The notes: generated from the sequence alone by a model not told the origin. A DNA stretch of 64,000 bases from Advenella mandrilli (GCF_016595155.1 NZ_JAENGP010000004.1:62001-126000), one strand, 5' to 3'. Counted from the stretch's first letter, positions 18,732-28,376 are shown. Program-made: numbers and translations.

Positions 18732-19436
18732 ATGTCTTACGTATTTGAACCGATGAAAACTGTCGGTATTCCTGTTAGCGAATCTGAAGACCTTTTTCCT
18801 GTACGCCGTATTTACTGCGTAGGACGCAACTATGCTGCCCACGCTCGTGAAATGGGTTTTGATCCTGATCGTGAACCACCATTTTTCTTCTGCAAACCTA
18901 ACGATGCAGAATCTATCGTTCCTGTTGCCGATGGCAAAACCGTAGAAATCCCCTACCCTGTTCAAACCGGTAACTACCACCATGAAATTGAACTGGTTGT
19001 GGCGATTGGCAAAGGTGGTAAAGATATTTCTGTTGAAGACGCTGCCAAACATATCTTTGGTTATGCGGTTGGCCTGGATATGACCCGTCGTGACCTGCAA
19101 ATGAAAATGCGTGAAGCAGGCCGTCCATGGGAAATCGGTAAAGCGTTTGATTACTCTGCCCCTATTGGTGAAATTACCCCTATCGCGAAAACCGGTGAAC
19201 TGAACAATGGTGACATTCACCTGACGGTTAATGGAAAAACCACCCAGAAAAGCAATGTGACACATTTGATCTGGTCTGTAGCAGAAACCATTGCCAATCT
19301 TTCTACCCTGTTTGAACTGAAAGAAGGCGACCTGATCATGACAGGTACACCTGAAGGTGTGGGCGCCGTAGTGGCGGGTGATACGATGGTTGCCACGATT
19401 GACGGGCTCAAACCTATTACTGTTGCAGTTAAGTAA
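18732..19436 (+). CDS. Fumarylacetoacetate hydrolase family protein (fumarylpyruvate/maleylpyruvate hydrolase)
   Basis: FAH-fold hydrolase of 234 residues, the usual length of fumarylpyruvate hydrolases. It starts with VRRIYCVGRNYAAHAREMG; metal-binding acidic residues lie in HHEIELVVAIG and in the DMTRRDLQ region, and it ends with GTPEGVGAV. It would cleave the ring-fission product of gentisate to pyruvate and fumarate or maleate. No maleylpyruvate isomerase gene is seen in the cluster, so it may hydrolyse maleylpyruvate directly, as known for some FAH members, or the isomerase is elsewhere. Confidence 0.92.
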   Translation: MSYVFEPMKTVGIPVSESEDLFPVRRIYCVGRNYAAHAREMGFDPDREPPFFFCKPNDAESIVPVADGKTVEIPYPVQTGNYHHEIELVVAIGKGGKDISVEDAAKHIFGYAVGLDMTRRDLQMKMREAGRPWEIGKAFDYSAPIGEITPIAKTGELNNGDIHLTVNGKTTQKSNVTHLIWSVAETIANLSTLFELKEGDLIMTGTPEGVGAVVAGDTMVATIDGLKPITVAVK

Positions 19437-19799
19437 CCTAGTAAAAACACTTATATCTTTTTTTCATATAAATATCATATTTTAATATGAAAAAATAAAA
19501 TCACAATAAAATCAATCGGTTGCGATTATCGCAACCGATTTTTTTGTTTATAAAAATCACATATTAAATATAATAATAAAGACTATTCAAATACCCATAT
19601 AGTTGATTAATCAAGTAATTGTTACAGTATCATTACTTTTTGAGGGATAGATATATTAACAAAAATTAATCGCCAGGCCATTGATCTGCATCAGCTAATT
19701 CCTGATACAACGCCAGCCAAACAACCGTCCCGGCAACTCCTGTACCACTCAAAAATCCATTTTTTACTATAAATCATATATACGCATAGGAGTGACGGC
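19437..19799. other. Intergenic region between the FAH gene and the AAHS transporter
   Basis: No gene is seen here. After the terminator at 19514-19547 the sequence is AT-rich and should carry the transporter promoter. A site AGGAGTGACGGC precedes the transporter ATG. Confidence 0.6.
19514..19547 (+). terminator. Rho-independent terminator of the gentisate operon
   Basis: Perfect 12-bp stem AATCGGTTGCGA / TCGCAACCGATT with a 3-base loop, followed by a run of Ts (19541-19545 and on). It separates the gentisate enzymes from the transporter gene. Confidence 0.9.
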
Positions 19800-21152
19800 A
19801 TGTCACAAGACACCGCTATGGATGCTCAACAGTTCATAGATAAAATTCCATTTTCATTTACCCAAAAACTTATATTGGCACTATGCTTTCTGGTTGTTGC
19901 CATTGATGGTTTTGATACTGCAGCCATCGGTTTTATTGCGCCTGCCCTCAAAGCACAATGGCAATTGTCACCGACTGATCTTGCCCCCCTATTTGGTGCA
20001 GGCTTATTTGGACTAATGACCGGAGCACTTTTTTTTGGCCCGTTGGCTGATAAATATGGCCGTAAACCGGTCCTTATCTGGTCAGTATTTGTTTTCGGTT
20101 TATCCAGTCTTGTTTCCGGCTTTTCTCCTGACATGACAACACTGATTGTGCTTCGTTTTATTACCGGGCTTGGTTTGGGTGGTGCCATGCCCAATGCCAT
20201 TACCATTACTTCCGAATACTGCCCAAGCAAAACCCGTTCCACCCTGGTAACCCTTATGTTTTGCGGGTTTACATTGGGCTCCGCATTGGGAGGCCTGGTT
20301 TCGGCACAATTGCTAACGCTGATAGACTGGCATGGCATTTTAATCCTGGGCGGTGTTCTACCCTTATTGCTCTTACCCTTTTTAATCTTATACCTGCCCG
20401 AATCATTACGTTTCATGGTGCTTAAAAAGCATGACCAGAAAAAAATCAATAAAACCATTAAACGTATTGCTCCCCACCTCTCAACTCCCACGCTGGTCGC
20501 CAATGCACAAGAACGTAGCAACGTCAGTATCAGGGATTTATTCAGTCCTCAGTACGCAAAAGGTACTATCCTGATCTGGATTAGCTATTTCATGAGCCTA
20601 GTCATTATTTACCTGTTTTCCAGCTGGATGCCAACCCTGTTAACCAATACTGGCGCATCGTTGCAAAAAGCCTCGTTAATTACCTCTGTCTTCCAGATTG
20701 GCGGAACCGCGGGGGCCATCCTGCTTGGCTTCCTGATGGATCGCGTAGGGGCCAGCAAAATCCTGACTCTGGCCTATGTACTGGGTGCCGTATTTCTTAT
20801 TCTGTGCGGCCAGGCTTCATCAAACCTGTCGATGCTGGTTATTGCCATCTTTGGCCTGGGCATTACCATTAGTGGTTGCCAGGTTGGCATGAACGCCTTC
20901 TGTTCTTCTTATTATCCAACCCATTGCCGCTCAACCGGTGTCAGCTGGGCCAATGCGGTTGGCCGAAGCGGTTCTGTATTCGGCTCTATCATAGGCGGCT
21001 GGTTAATGTCTTTGAACCTGGGTATTGAAGGCATCATGAGCATTTTAGCCATCCCGGCCCTGCTAGGCGGCCTGGCCATTTTTGTTTTGGGAAAAATACA
21101 AAAGCAAGATGCCAAGGTTGCCAATGTTTCATTAATAAAGGTAGTTCGGTAA
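19800..21152 (+). CDS. MFS aromatic acid:H+ symporter (AAHS family)
   Basis: A 450-residue, 12-helix major facilitator protein. The AAHS signature DGFDTAAIGFIAPAL is in helix 1, GPLADKYGRKPVL between helices 2 and 3, and GLGLGGAMPNAITI in helix 4. Proteins of this family (PcaK, MhbT) import hydroxybenzoates with protons. Its position after the 3-hydroxybenzoate/gentisate enzymes suggests 3-hydroxybenzoate or gentisate as substrate. It has its own promoter region downstream of a strong terminator. Confidence 0.92.
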   Translation: MSQDTAMDAQQFIDKIPFSFTQKLILALCFLVVAIDGFDTAAIGFIAPALKAQWQLSPTDLAPLFGAGLFGLMTGALFFGPLADKYGRKPVLIWSVFVFGLSSLVSGFSPDMTTLIVLRFITGLGLGGAMPNAITITSEYCPSKTRSTLVTLMFCGFTLGSALGGLVSAQLLTLIDWHGILILGGVLPLLLLPFLILYLPESLRFMVLKKHDQKKINKTIKRIAPHLSTPTLVANAQERSNVSIRDLFSPQYAKGTILIWISYFMSLVIIYLFSSWMPTLLTNTGASLQKASLITSVFQIGGTAGAILLGFLMDRVGASKILTLAYVLGAVFLILCGQASSNLSMLVIAIFGLGITISGCQVGMNAFCSSYYPTHCRSTGVSWANAVGRSGSVFGSIIGGWLMSLNLGIEGIMSILAIPALLGGLAIFVLGKIQKQDAKVANVSLIKVVR

Positions 21153-21218
21153 GCGGATAAAACACGCAGGATAACAATAACAAGCCCTGCCGGCCATCTA
21201 TCTAACCAGAGCAGAAAA

Positions 21219-21248
21219 AAATCCCGCTAAATAAAATTAGCGGGATTT
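21219..21248. terminator. Bidirectional terminator between the AAHS transporter and the U32 gene
   Basis: Perfect 12-bp stem AAATCCCGCTAA / TTAGCGGGATTT with a 6-base loop between convergent genes. The A-run on the left gives a U-tract in the minus direction. Confidence 0.8.
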
Positions 21249-21263
21249 AATTTGACTGCCCTT

Positions 21264-22625
21264 TTAGCCGGCAGGGTTAATAATACGTGCCAGCAAAGCC
21301 TTTTCCTGGCCCTGCATACCGGGAATTTTTACCAAAATGCCATTCCCCGGCGCCACTTCTATTGTCTCACCATTTTTTTGTATGGTTTCCAGCTTGATCA
21401 GGCGGTTGCCTTTCGGATGAATAATTTCAAGCGTATCACCTACCGAGAACTTGTTTTTAACATCAATCGTGGCCCAGCCATTTTCATCCACTTCAGTCAC
21501 CAGGCCGGCAAACTGGCTTTGTTTGGAAATGGAATAGCCGTGCAAGTAATTCTGGTAATCCTGGGTTTGGTGCAATTCAAGGAAACCGGGCGTATAGCCA
21601 CGGTTGGCCAAGCCGTCCAGGTCAGCCAGCAATTCGGGGTTGAAAGGACGGCCGGCAATCGCGTCGTCAATCGCCTTACGATAGGTTTGCGCAACCCGTG
21701 CCACGTAATAAATTGATTTGGTACGGCCTTCCACCTTAAGGGAGTCAACCCCGATTTTCACCAATTTTTCTATTTGCTCAAGGGCACGTAAATCTTTGGA
21801 ATTCATGATATAGGTGCCGTGCTCATCTTCCATAATCGGCATGAACTGGCCCGGGCGATTGGCTTCTTCAATCAAATAAACCTGGTCAGCCAAGGGATGC
21901 CGCTTCGCCCCACCACAAGCGGCAAAGCTGGCGTCAGCCTCTTCTTTGGCCTGCTGGAAATCAAAACCACTTAATAGCTGCGCATCACCGGCGTCGCTTT
22001 CACTGGCTGCATGAACCTTGTAATCCCAGCGACAGGCATTGGTACAGGTGCCCTGGTTGGGGTCACGATGATTAAAATAGCCCGACAGCAGGCAGCGGCC
22101 GGAATAAGCAATACACAAGGCCCCATGCACAAACACCTCAAGCTCCATATCAGGGCATTGCTGGCGGATTTCAGCAATTTCATCCAGCGACAGTTCACGG
22201 GAAAGAATAATCCGTTCCACCCCAAGCTTTTGCCAGAATTGTACCCCCCAGTAATTGGTGGTATTAGCCTGAACCGACAAATGGATCACCGCATCGGGCC
22301 AGCGCTCTTTCACCTTCATGATCAGGCCCGGGTCAGCCATAATAATGGCATCCGGGTTCATCTCCATAACCGGCACCATATCGTCCAGGTAGGTTTTCAG
22401 TTTGGAATTGTGCGGCAATATATTGCTGGCCACATAGAATTTTTTACCACGGGCATGCGCTTCGTTAATCGCTTCCTGCATTTTGGCAATGCGAACAAAT
22501 TCATTATTGCGTGCACGCAATGAATAACGGGGCTGGCCGGCATAAACCGCATCGGCGCCAAAGTCAAAAGCAGCGTGCATGCGCTCAAAGCCGCCAGCAG
22601 GCAGTAATAATTCAGGTGATTTCAT
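21264..22625 (-). CDS. trhP: U32 family protein, TrhP/YegQ-like (tRNA hydroxylation)
   Basis: A 453-residue U32 'peptidase' of the same length as E. coli YegQ (TrhP), which acts in prephenate-dependent 5-hydroxyuridine formation in tRNA wobble positions. It starts MKSPELLLPAGG and has GADAVYAGQPRYSLRARNNEF. A cluster of cysteines (CIAYSGRCLLSG, then GTCTNACRWDY) probably binds an iron-sulphur centre. The frame is open 42 codons upstream to 22751, but similarity to the family starts at 22625. It appears to be monocistronic. Confidence 0.88.
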   Translation of the reverse strand: MKSPELLLPAGGFERMHAAFDFGADAVYAGQPRYSLRARNNEFVRIAKMQEAINEAHARGKKFYVASNILPHNSKLKTYLDDMVPVMEMNPDAIIMADPGLIMKVKERWPDAVIHLSVQANTTNYWGVQFWQKLGVERIILSRELSLDEIAEIRQQCPDMELEVFVHGALCIAYSGRCLLSGYFNHRDPNQGTCTNACRWDYKVHAASESDAGDAQLLSGFDFQQAKEEADASFAACGGAKRHPLADQVYLIEEANRPGQFMPIMEDEHGTYIMNSKDLRALEQIEKLVKIGVDSLKVEGRTKSIYYVARVAQTYRKAIDDAIAGRPFNPELLADLDGLANRGYTPGFLELHQTQDYQNYLHGYSISKQSQFAGLVTEVDENGWATIDVKNKFSVGDTLEIIHPKGNRLIKLETIQKNGETIEVAPGNGILVKIPGMQGQEKALLARIINPAG

Positions 22626-23161
22626 GATTTCTGACAAGTGTAGTAGTGTATTTTCATGTGCCGGCATTGATGCCACGGGCACATGCGTCCTATTATTCGT
22701 TGCCTGGCGAGCAGCCATGTTTATATGGGCGCCAAACAAGTTGACTGACAATAAATAAAAAATGATCTATAAAGACAAAGCCAATATTTTATTTAAGTAA
22801 TCATAAAAATCAAACAAATTCAAAAAAATATAAATTTTTTCTATGCAATTTTTGATATAGATTAGAACAAGCAATAATTAATGTATGTCTTAACCAACAC
22901 ATTCGATGACTTTTTCATTAAATCCTAAGCAATTGATTTATATATTTATTTTTTGCCTAAAAGTTGTAACCGTTGTTTCTTTTGTAATTACTTATTACAT
23001 ATGGACAGGATACATAACATCCTTATCCGGTCATAAGGCATACTTTTCTGTTACTCTAAAAAAGGAATCCATTCACACTATTTTTTATTTTAAATATATA
23101 CTTTTATCAAGTTTAAATTATTTTAAATAAGAAATATAAATTTTAGAAACAGGAGACTATA
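22626..23161. other. Long AT-rich intergenic region upstream of the Ehu-type importer
   Basis: About 536 bases with no convincing gene. It holds the divergent promoters of the U32 gene and the ABC importer. An open frame at 22906-23130 has no ribosome site and an AT-driven, hydrophobic-looking composition, so it is not called. AGGAGA stands just before the importer ATG. Confidence 0.6.
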
Positions 23162-24022
23162 ATGAAAACTCCACGTATTTCATTTATATCAGCGTTATCT
23201 CTTACCGCCACCGCTTTATTATTTTCAACTTCAAGTAATGCGGCAACCCTCAAGGAAATCCAGGATAAGGGTTATATCAGGATTGCAGTCGCTAACGAAA
23301 TTCCTTACGGTTACATGACGCCCAGCAATGAAGCCAAAGGGGCCGGTCCCGATGTGGCAAAACTTATCATGGCAAAACTGGGTATCAAGGAAATCCGCTG
23401 GGTTACCACCAATTTCGGTTCCCTTATTCCAGGTCTGAAAGCAGACCGTTTTGATATGGTGGCCGCAGAAATGGCCATTTTGCCCCAGCGTTGCACCGAA
23501 GTTCATTTTTCAGAGCCCAACAGCTCATATGGTGAAGGCCTGCTGGTAGCCAAAGGCAACCCCGACAATATCCATGCCTATGAAGACTTTTCCAATAACA
23601 AGCTGAAAGTCGCCATTATGGCCGGTGCCGACCAACTTGAAATGATGCAGGCACTGAAAGTGGACGACAGCAGAATGGTCACCATTGCCAATAATGCAGA
23701 TGCCATCTCTACCATTTCCACCGGGCGCGCAGCCGCTTATGCCGCAACCAGCCTGACGGTAAGTGAGCTGGCCTCCAAAAGCGACAGGGTTGAAGCAGCC
23801 ACCGGTTTCAAAGACCCTATCGTTAATGGCAACCCGGTAAGAAGCTGGGGCGGCTTTACCTTTGCCCAATCCTCTACCGACTTGCGTGATGCGGTTAACA
23901 AAGAACTGCTGGAATTGAAAAAAGGTGAAGAATGGAAAAACATTCTGACCGGATACGGCTTCAGTGAAACCGATGTCCAGGAGTCACCAAAAAGAACAAC
24001 TGCACAGCTATGCACCAAGTAG
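23162..24022 (+). CDS. ehuB: ABC transporter substrate-binding protein, EhuB-like
   Basis: Periplasmic receptor of the polar amino acid / ectoine class, 286 residues. It has a signal peptide (about 1-27, ending SSNA-A) followed by the bilobal SBP_bac_3 fold. The stretch FGSLIPGLKADRFDMVAAEM and the C-terminal GFSETDVQ are typical of the ectoine/hydroxyectoine receptor EhuB. Two permease genes and an ATPase gene follow. No ectoine catabolism gene is in the window, so the ligand may be different; the family is certain, the substrate is not. Confidence 0.85.
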   Translation: MKTPRISFISALSLTATALLFSTSSNAATLKEIQDKGYIRIAVANEIPYGYMTPSNEAKGAGPDVAKLIMAKLGIKEIRWVTTNFGSLIPGLKADRFDMVAAEMAILPQRCTEVHFSEPNSSYGEGLLVAKGNPDNIHAYEDFSNNKLKVAIMAGADQLEMMQALKVDDSRMVTIANNADAISTISTGRAAAYAATSLTVSELASKSDRVEAATGFKDPIVNGNPVRSWGGFTFAQSSTDLRDAVNKELLELKKGEEWKNILTGYGFSETDVQESPKRTTAQLCTK

Positions 24023-24079
24023 TTCACGCTGCAGTGATGTATTACCGGAATGACACAGGCATAAACCAGGGAAGGCGGC

Positions 24080-24754
24080 ATGGATAACCTGCTCTCGTAT
24101 ATAGATCCTTTGCTTGACGGGGCATGGGTTACCTTGCAACTGACCCTTTATTCAACCGTTTTGGGTGGTGTGGTTGCGTTTATGGCGGGCATTGGCAAGC
24201 TGTCAGAAAACCGCGCGACCCGATGGCTGTCAATTTGCTTTATCGAGTTTTTCCGTGGTACGTCTTTGCTGGTGCAGTTGTTCTGGCTTTACTTTGCCTT
24301 GCCCATCCTGGGGCAGGCAATCGGGGTGGATTTGCGCATGCCCCCCTTGCTGGCCGGTACCATCGCCCTGGGCCTTAATATTGGCGCCTACGGTGCCGAA
24401 GTGGTGCGCGGAGCCCTTCAAGCGGTGCCTGAAAATCAATATGAGGCCGCCAAGGCACTGGACTTTACGCCAAAGCAAACCTTGTGGCGTATTGTCTTGC
24501 CACAGGCCATCCCTGAAATGATGCCCAGCTTTGGCAATCTTGCCATCCAGAACCTGAAAGATACGGCGCTGGTTTCTCTTATCAGCCTGGGCGACATGAC
24601 CTTCAGGGCCGAACAACTACGTAATTACACCCAAGACAGCACAACTATTTATACCCTTTTGCTGTTTATGTATTTTGGCATGGCACTGGTATTAAGCGCC
24701 CTGATGAAAATACTTGAACGTTACGCCAGCCGCTGGCGCACAAGGAAAATTTAA
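24080..24754 (+). CDS. ehuC: ABC transporter permease, EhuC-like
   Basis: Inner-membrane permease of the HisM/GlnP type, 224 residues with about five helices. The ATPase-contact EAA loop reads YEAAKALDFTPKQTLWRIVLPQA. It lies 57 bases after the receptor gene and just before the second permease. The two permeases form the heterodimeric channel of the importer. Confidence 0.9.
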   Translation: MDNLLSYIDPLLDGAWVTLQLTLYSTVLGGVVAFMAGIGKLSENRATRWLSICFIEFFRGTSLLVQLFWLYFALPILGQAIGVDLRMPPLLAGTIALGLNIGAYGAEVVRGALQAVPENQYEAAKALDFTPKQTLWRIVLPQAIPEMMPSFGNLAIQNLKDTALVSLISLGDMTFRAEQLRNYTQDSTTIYTLLLFMYFGMALVLSALMKILERYASRWRTRKI

Positions 24755-24755
24755 T

Positions 24756-25448
24756 ATGTTATTTGGCATAGAGTGGGACACCGCCAACAATTGGGTTTTT
24801 GCCTGGTCCATTTTGCCCATCCTTTTAAAAGGCCTGGTGGTTACCATACAGGCCACACTGGTTGGTTTTTTAGTGGCATTAATACTGGGCCTGGTACTTG
24901 CCGCACTTAAAGGGGCCCGGTTACGCATTATTTCCTGGCCCGCGTATTTCATTACCGAATTCATCAGGGACACCCCCCTGCTGGTTCAGCTTTTTTTCTT
25001 ATACTATGTATTGCCTGAATACGGCATTGTCTTGCCAGCTTTCATGACGGGTGCTCTTGCCCTGGGCCTGCAATACAGTGCCTATACCTCTGAAGTATAC
25101 CGGGCCGGGCTGGAGTCTATCCCCCATGGCCAAACCGAAGCTTCACGGGTACTGGATTTCACCCCCCTGCATACTTTCATGTTTATCATTTTGCCCCAGG
25201 CCATACCCCGTATTATCCCGGCATTGGGCAATTACCTGGTTTCCATCATGAAAGATGTGCCGGTCCTTTCAGTGATTGCCATTCTTGAAATACTGAATGT
25301 CGCCAGAATTATTGGTGACCGGACCTTTAACTACCTCATCCCCCTTTCCATGGTTGGTGGCATTTACCTGTTGCTAACCCTGCTAGCCTCGGCAGGTATC
25401 CGGTATCTGGACAAGCGCCTGCCAAAAGAAGGAATTCCATTGAAATGA
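24756..25448 (+). CDS. ehuD: ABC transporter permease, EhuD-like
   Basis: Second HisM/GlnP-type permease, 230 residues. EAA loop: [21 protein letters not shown]. The start at 24756 is chosen because it directly follows the stop of the first permease gene and AAGGAAAA is close upstream; an in-frame ATG at 24714 lies inside the previous gene. Its last four bases overlap the ATPase gene (ATGA type), indicating translational coupling. Confidence 0.9.
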   Translation: MLFGIEWDTANNWVFAWSILPILLKGLVVTIQATLVGFLVALILGLVLAALKGARLRIISWPAYFITEFIRDTPLLVQLFFLYYVLPEYGIVLPAFMTGALALGLQYSAYTSEVYRAGLESIPHGQTEASRVLDFTPLHTFMFIILPQAIPRIIPALGNYLVSIMKDVPVLSVIAILEILNVARIIGDRTFNYLIPLSMVGGIYLLLTLLASAGIRYLDKRLPKEGIPLK

Positions 25449-26218
25449 ATGATGCCATCATCAAGTTTGAAAATGTGACCAAAAAATTCGGCGATGTCAC
25501 GATATTGGATAAATTGAATTTTGAAGTCGCCAAAAATGAAAAGGTCACCATTATCGGCCCGTCCGGATCAGGCAAATCAACCATTTTGCGCATTTTAATG
25601 ACGCTTGAAAGTATTGATGACGGCATCATTCATGTTGCTGGCAAACCCTTATGGCATGAATATAAAAATGCCCAAACGGTGCCCGCGAGTGAAGATCATC
25701 TCAGGCAAATGCGGAAGGAAATGAGCATGGTTTTCCAGCAGTTCAATCTTTTTCCGCATATGACGGTCAGGCGCAATATTACCGAAGCCCCTATCCATGT
25801 TCACAAACTTTCCCAAAAGGAAGCCAATGAGCTGGCGGATGAGTATCTGGACTTGGTTGGCTTAAGCGAGCATGCAGACAAATTCCCTTCCCAGCTTTCT
25901 GGCGGACAGCAACAACGGGTAGCCATTGCCCGGGCGCTGGCCACCCGGCCCAATATAATGCTGTTTGATGAACCCACCTCGGCCCTTGACCCGGAACTGG
26001 TTGGCGAAGTGTTAAGTGTCATTCAGCGGCTGGCCGAAAAGCATGACCTGACCATGTTGTTGGTTACTCATGAGATGCAATTTGCAAGGCAAATATCCGA
26101 CCGGATCTGCTTTATTGACAAGGGCAATATTGTAGAAGAAGGCCCGCCAGAAGAGGTTTTTACTTCACCTAAGGAAGAAAGAACCCAGGCTTTTTTAAAA
26201 ACATTTATTCAATCCTGA
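25445..26218 (+). CDS. ehuA: ABC transporter ATP-binding protein, EhuA-like
   Basis: A 257-residue ATPase of the polar amino acid uptake class. Walker A is GPSGSGKST, the signature [15 protein letters not shown], Walker [15 protein letters not shown] and the switch histidine is in LLVTHEM. It is the last gene of the four-gene importer operon and provides the energy for uptake. It is convergent with the LysR gene that follows. Confidence 0.93.
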   Translation: MNDAIIKFENVTKKFGDVTILDKLNFEVAKNEKVTIIGPSGSGKSTILRILMTLESIDDGIIHVAGKPLWHEYKNAQTVPASEDHLRQMRKEMSMVFQQFNLFPHMTVRRNITEAPIHVHKLSQKEANELADEYLDLVGLSEHADKFPSQLSGGQQQRVAIARALATRPNIMLFDEPTSALDPELVGEVLSVIQRLAEKHDLTMLLVTHEMQFARQISDRICFIDKGNIVEEGPPEEVFTSPKEERTQAFLKTFIQS

Positions 26219-26303
26219 ACTTTTTTAAAGTCCTGAAACAAGGCCTGGCTGGCAACACTTGACAGTGCCCTGCTGCCAGCCAGGCTTAATAAAAAAACTT
26301 CCC

Positions 26304-27215
26304 TCAGATGTTGCGGCGGGTATAGGTGATTTTCTCCTGGTCATAAATATCATAAATGATATCCAGCATATTCCTGATGCTTTCAGATTTATCCAGTGTA
26401 CGGATACTCATGATGATCGGAGAAAACGCATGGTCATCAATAACGGGAATGAATACCACATCCCTTATCTGGGTCAGCGCCAAGCCGGTTGGCACCAACG
26501 CAACCCCCTCACCAGCGGCAACAAGCCCCAGGGCAATATGCAGCTCCCTGGTTTCAATCAGGTGCGCCGGCTGCAAGCCAACAAATTTAAAGCACTCCAG
26601 CACTTGATCGGCAAAACTTGGCCTTGGTTTTTGCGGATACAAAATAATTTTCTCGTTAATGATGTCGGCCAGGGAAAGCCCTGCTTTATTAACAAAATGA
26701 TGATTGGCAGGCACCGCCAATACCAGCGGTTCTTTACGCAATATGATGCGCCGGACATTGGCATCATGCAAATACAAACGCCCGAAACCAATATCAATTT
26801 CCCCTGCCCTTAATGCATGGACTTGCTCCATCGTGGTCATTTCATGCAGTTCAAGCTTAATGCTTTCATAACGCTGCCTGAACATATTAATAATTTGGGG
26901 CAATTTACCGTACAGGGTTGAGGCCACATAGGCCACTCTTAAACTTTCATGTGCGTGCCCCATTCGCTGGGTCATCAATTTAAGCTCGTTCATCTGAACC
27001 AGCAGCTGTTTTGCATGCTCGTAGAAAAACTCGCCCGCCACTGTCATTTTCAATGGCCGTGCCCCTCTTTCAAACAACTGCACCCCCAGCTCTTCTTCCA
27101 GTTGCTGAATTTGCCGGCTTAACGGGGGCTGGGCAATAAACAGCTTTTCTGCAGCCCGCGTGAAATTTTTTTCTTCTGCAACCGCAATGAAATAACGTAA
27201 ATGTCTAATCTCCAC
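26304..27215 (-). CDS. LysR-family activator of benzoate/catechol degradation (BenM/CatM-like)
   Basis: A 303-residue LysR regulator starting MEIRHLRYFIAVAEEKNFTRAAEKL, the opening typical of BenM/CatM/CatR. The start codon is GTG at 27215 with AAAGG upstream. It is divergent from catA. Two BenM/CatM-type sites (ATAC-N7-GTAT and a variant) sit directly in front of its start, so it probably represses itself and activates catA-ben in response to cis,cis-muconate and perhaps benzoate. Confidence 0.92.
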   Translation of the reverse strand: MEIRHLRYFIAVAEEKNFTRAAEKLFIAQPPLSRQIQQLEEELGVQLFERGARPLKMTVAGEFFYEHAKQLLVQMNELKLMTQRMGHAHESLRVAYVASTLYGKLPQIINMFRQRYESIKLELHEMTTMEQVHALRAGEIDIGFGRLYLHDANVRRIILRKEPLVLAVPANHHFVNKAGLSLADIINEKIILYPQKPRPSFADQVLECFKFVGLQPAHLIETRELHIALGLVAAGEGVALVPTGLALTQIRDVVFIPVIDDHAFSPIIMSIRTLDKSESIRNMLDIIYDIYDQEKITYTRRNI

Positions 27216-27219
27216 TTTT

Positions 27220-27256
27220 ATACCTTTAAAGTATTAAAAACATACTGAAACAGTCT
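27220..27256. promoter_or_regulatory. Paired BenM/CatM-type operators in the catA divergent promoter
   Basis: ATAC-CTTTAAA-GTAT at 27220-27234 matches the ATAC-N7-GTAT consensus of BenM/CatM exactly. A second, imperfect site ATAC-TGAAACA-GTCT is at 27242-27256. The two start 22 bases apart, two helical turns. The first overlaps the ribosome site of the LysR gene, which fits autorepression. Confidence 0.7.
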
Positions 27257-27370
27257 TAGACAGACCTTCCGATCAAGACTATTCTTATCAACACAAAAGC
27301 AAAAATCAGCACGCAAATTGTATCAAAGACATTCTTTTAAATACAAACATTTAATTCATAAGGAGACATT

Positions 27371-28291
27371 ATGAATCACGCCGATATAGACCTATTGGTC
27401 ACCTCTTTCATCCAGGATAAAGCCGAAAGCGATGTTAACCACCGTGTGCAGACGGTAGTCACCCGCTTGTTGGGCGATCTTTTCAAGGCGATTGAAGACC
27501 TTGACTTGCAACCTTCGGAAATCTGGCAAGGCCTTGAATACCTGACCGATGCCGGAAAAGCCAATGAATTGGGATTGCTGGCGGCCGGACTGGGCCTTGA
27601 GCGTTTCATTGACATCCGTTCTGATGAAGCCGAAGCTAAACTTGGCCTGACGGGCGGGACCCCCAGAACGATTGAAGGCCCATTATATGTTGCCGGCGCA
27701 CCGGAAAGTATAGGATTTACCCGTATGGACGATGGCAGTGAAAGCCATTTGGCCGACCCGTTAATTCTTGAAGGTACGGTTTATGGTGCCGACGGCCAGC
27801 CACTGCAGAATGCAAAAGTTGAAATCTGGCATGCCAATACCAAAGGCTGCTATTCTTACTTTGACAAATCACAATCCGCCTTTAATTTGCGTCGCAGCAT
27901 TTATACCGATGCCAACGGTCACTACAGGGCACAAAGCATTATGCCTGTAGGGTATGCCTGTCCACCTGAAGGAACCACCCAGGCCCTGCTGGATATGCTG
28001 GGCAGACACGGAAACCGCCCCGCACACATTCATTATTTCATTTCCGCCCCCGGACATCGCAAACTCACCACCCAAATCAATATTGATGGTGATGAATACC
28101 TGTGGGATGACTTTGCCTTTGCCAGCCGTGAAGGCCTGGTTCCTCCCGTCAAAGACATTACAGACCCGGCCAAAGTCAAGGAAAACAATCTTGACCGCCC
28201 TTACAAAAATATCGTCTTTGATATTCGTTTGCTGCCAGACGTTGAACAAGCCCCCGCTTCTGTTGTTGAACGTCGCCGTGCCGCTGCGTAA
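27371..28291 (+). CDS. catA: Catechol 1,2-dioxygenase
   Basis: Intradiol Fe(III) dioxygenase of 306 residues that cleaves catechol to cis,cis-muconate. The N-terminal helical dimerisation domain is followed by the beta core. By the family pattern the iron ligands are a Tyr near 161 (GCYSYFDKSQ), Tyr195 (IMPVGY), His219 and His221 (RPAHIHYF). AGGAGA precedes the ATG. It is the first gene of the benzoate cluster; catB and catC, needed for the next steps, are not in the window. Hydroxyquinol dioxygenase is a less likely alternative. Confidence 0.94.
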   Translation: MNHADIDLLVTSFIQDKAESDVNHRVQTVVTRLLGDLFKAIEDLDLQPSEIWQGLEYLTDAGKANELGLLAAGLGLERFIDIRSDEAEAKLGLTGGTPRTIEGPLYVAGAPESIGFTRMDDGSESHLADPLILEGTVYGADGQPLQNAKVEIWHANTKGCYSYFDKSQSAFNLRRSIYTDANGHYRAQSIMPVGYACPPEGTTQALLDMLGRHGNRPAHIHYFISAPGHRKLTTQINIDGDEYLWDDFAFASREGLVPPVKDITDPAKVKENNLDRPYKNIVFDIRLLPDVEQAPASVVERRRAAA

Positions 28292-28320
28292 ATAAAAAAA
28301 TTCATTATTTAAGTCCCGTT

Positions 28321-28343
28321 GCCTGCCGCTTGCGCCTGCAGGC
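28321..28343 (+). repeat. Intercistronic hairpin between catA and benA
   Basis: GCCTGC (28321-28326) and GCAGGC (28338-28343) can pair around an 11-base loop, without a T-run. It may adjust the ratio of catA to ben transcript. Confidence 0.4.
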
Positions 28344-28376
28344 CGGGCAAACTGTTGCCAAAAAAGGAGAAAACAG

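Noticed and set aside
19826-20521. 231-codon frame opposite the AAHS transporter
   Set aside because: Antisense shadow caused by codon bias in the membrane protein gene.
22906-23130. 74-codon plus-strand frame upstream of ehuB
   Set aside because: Very AT-rich, hydrophobic residues explained by composition, no ribosome site, no recognisable family.
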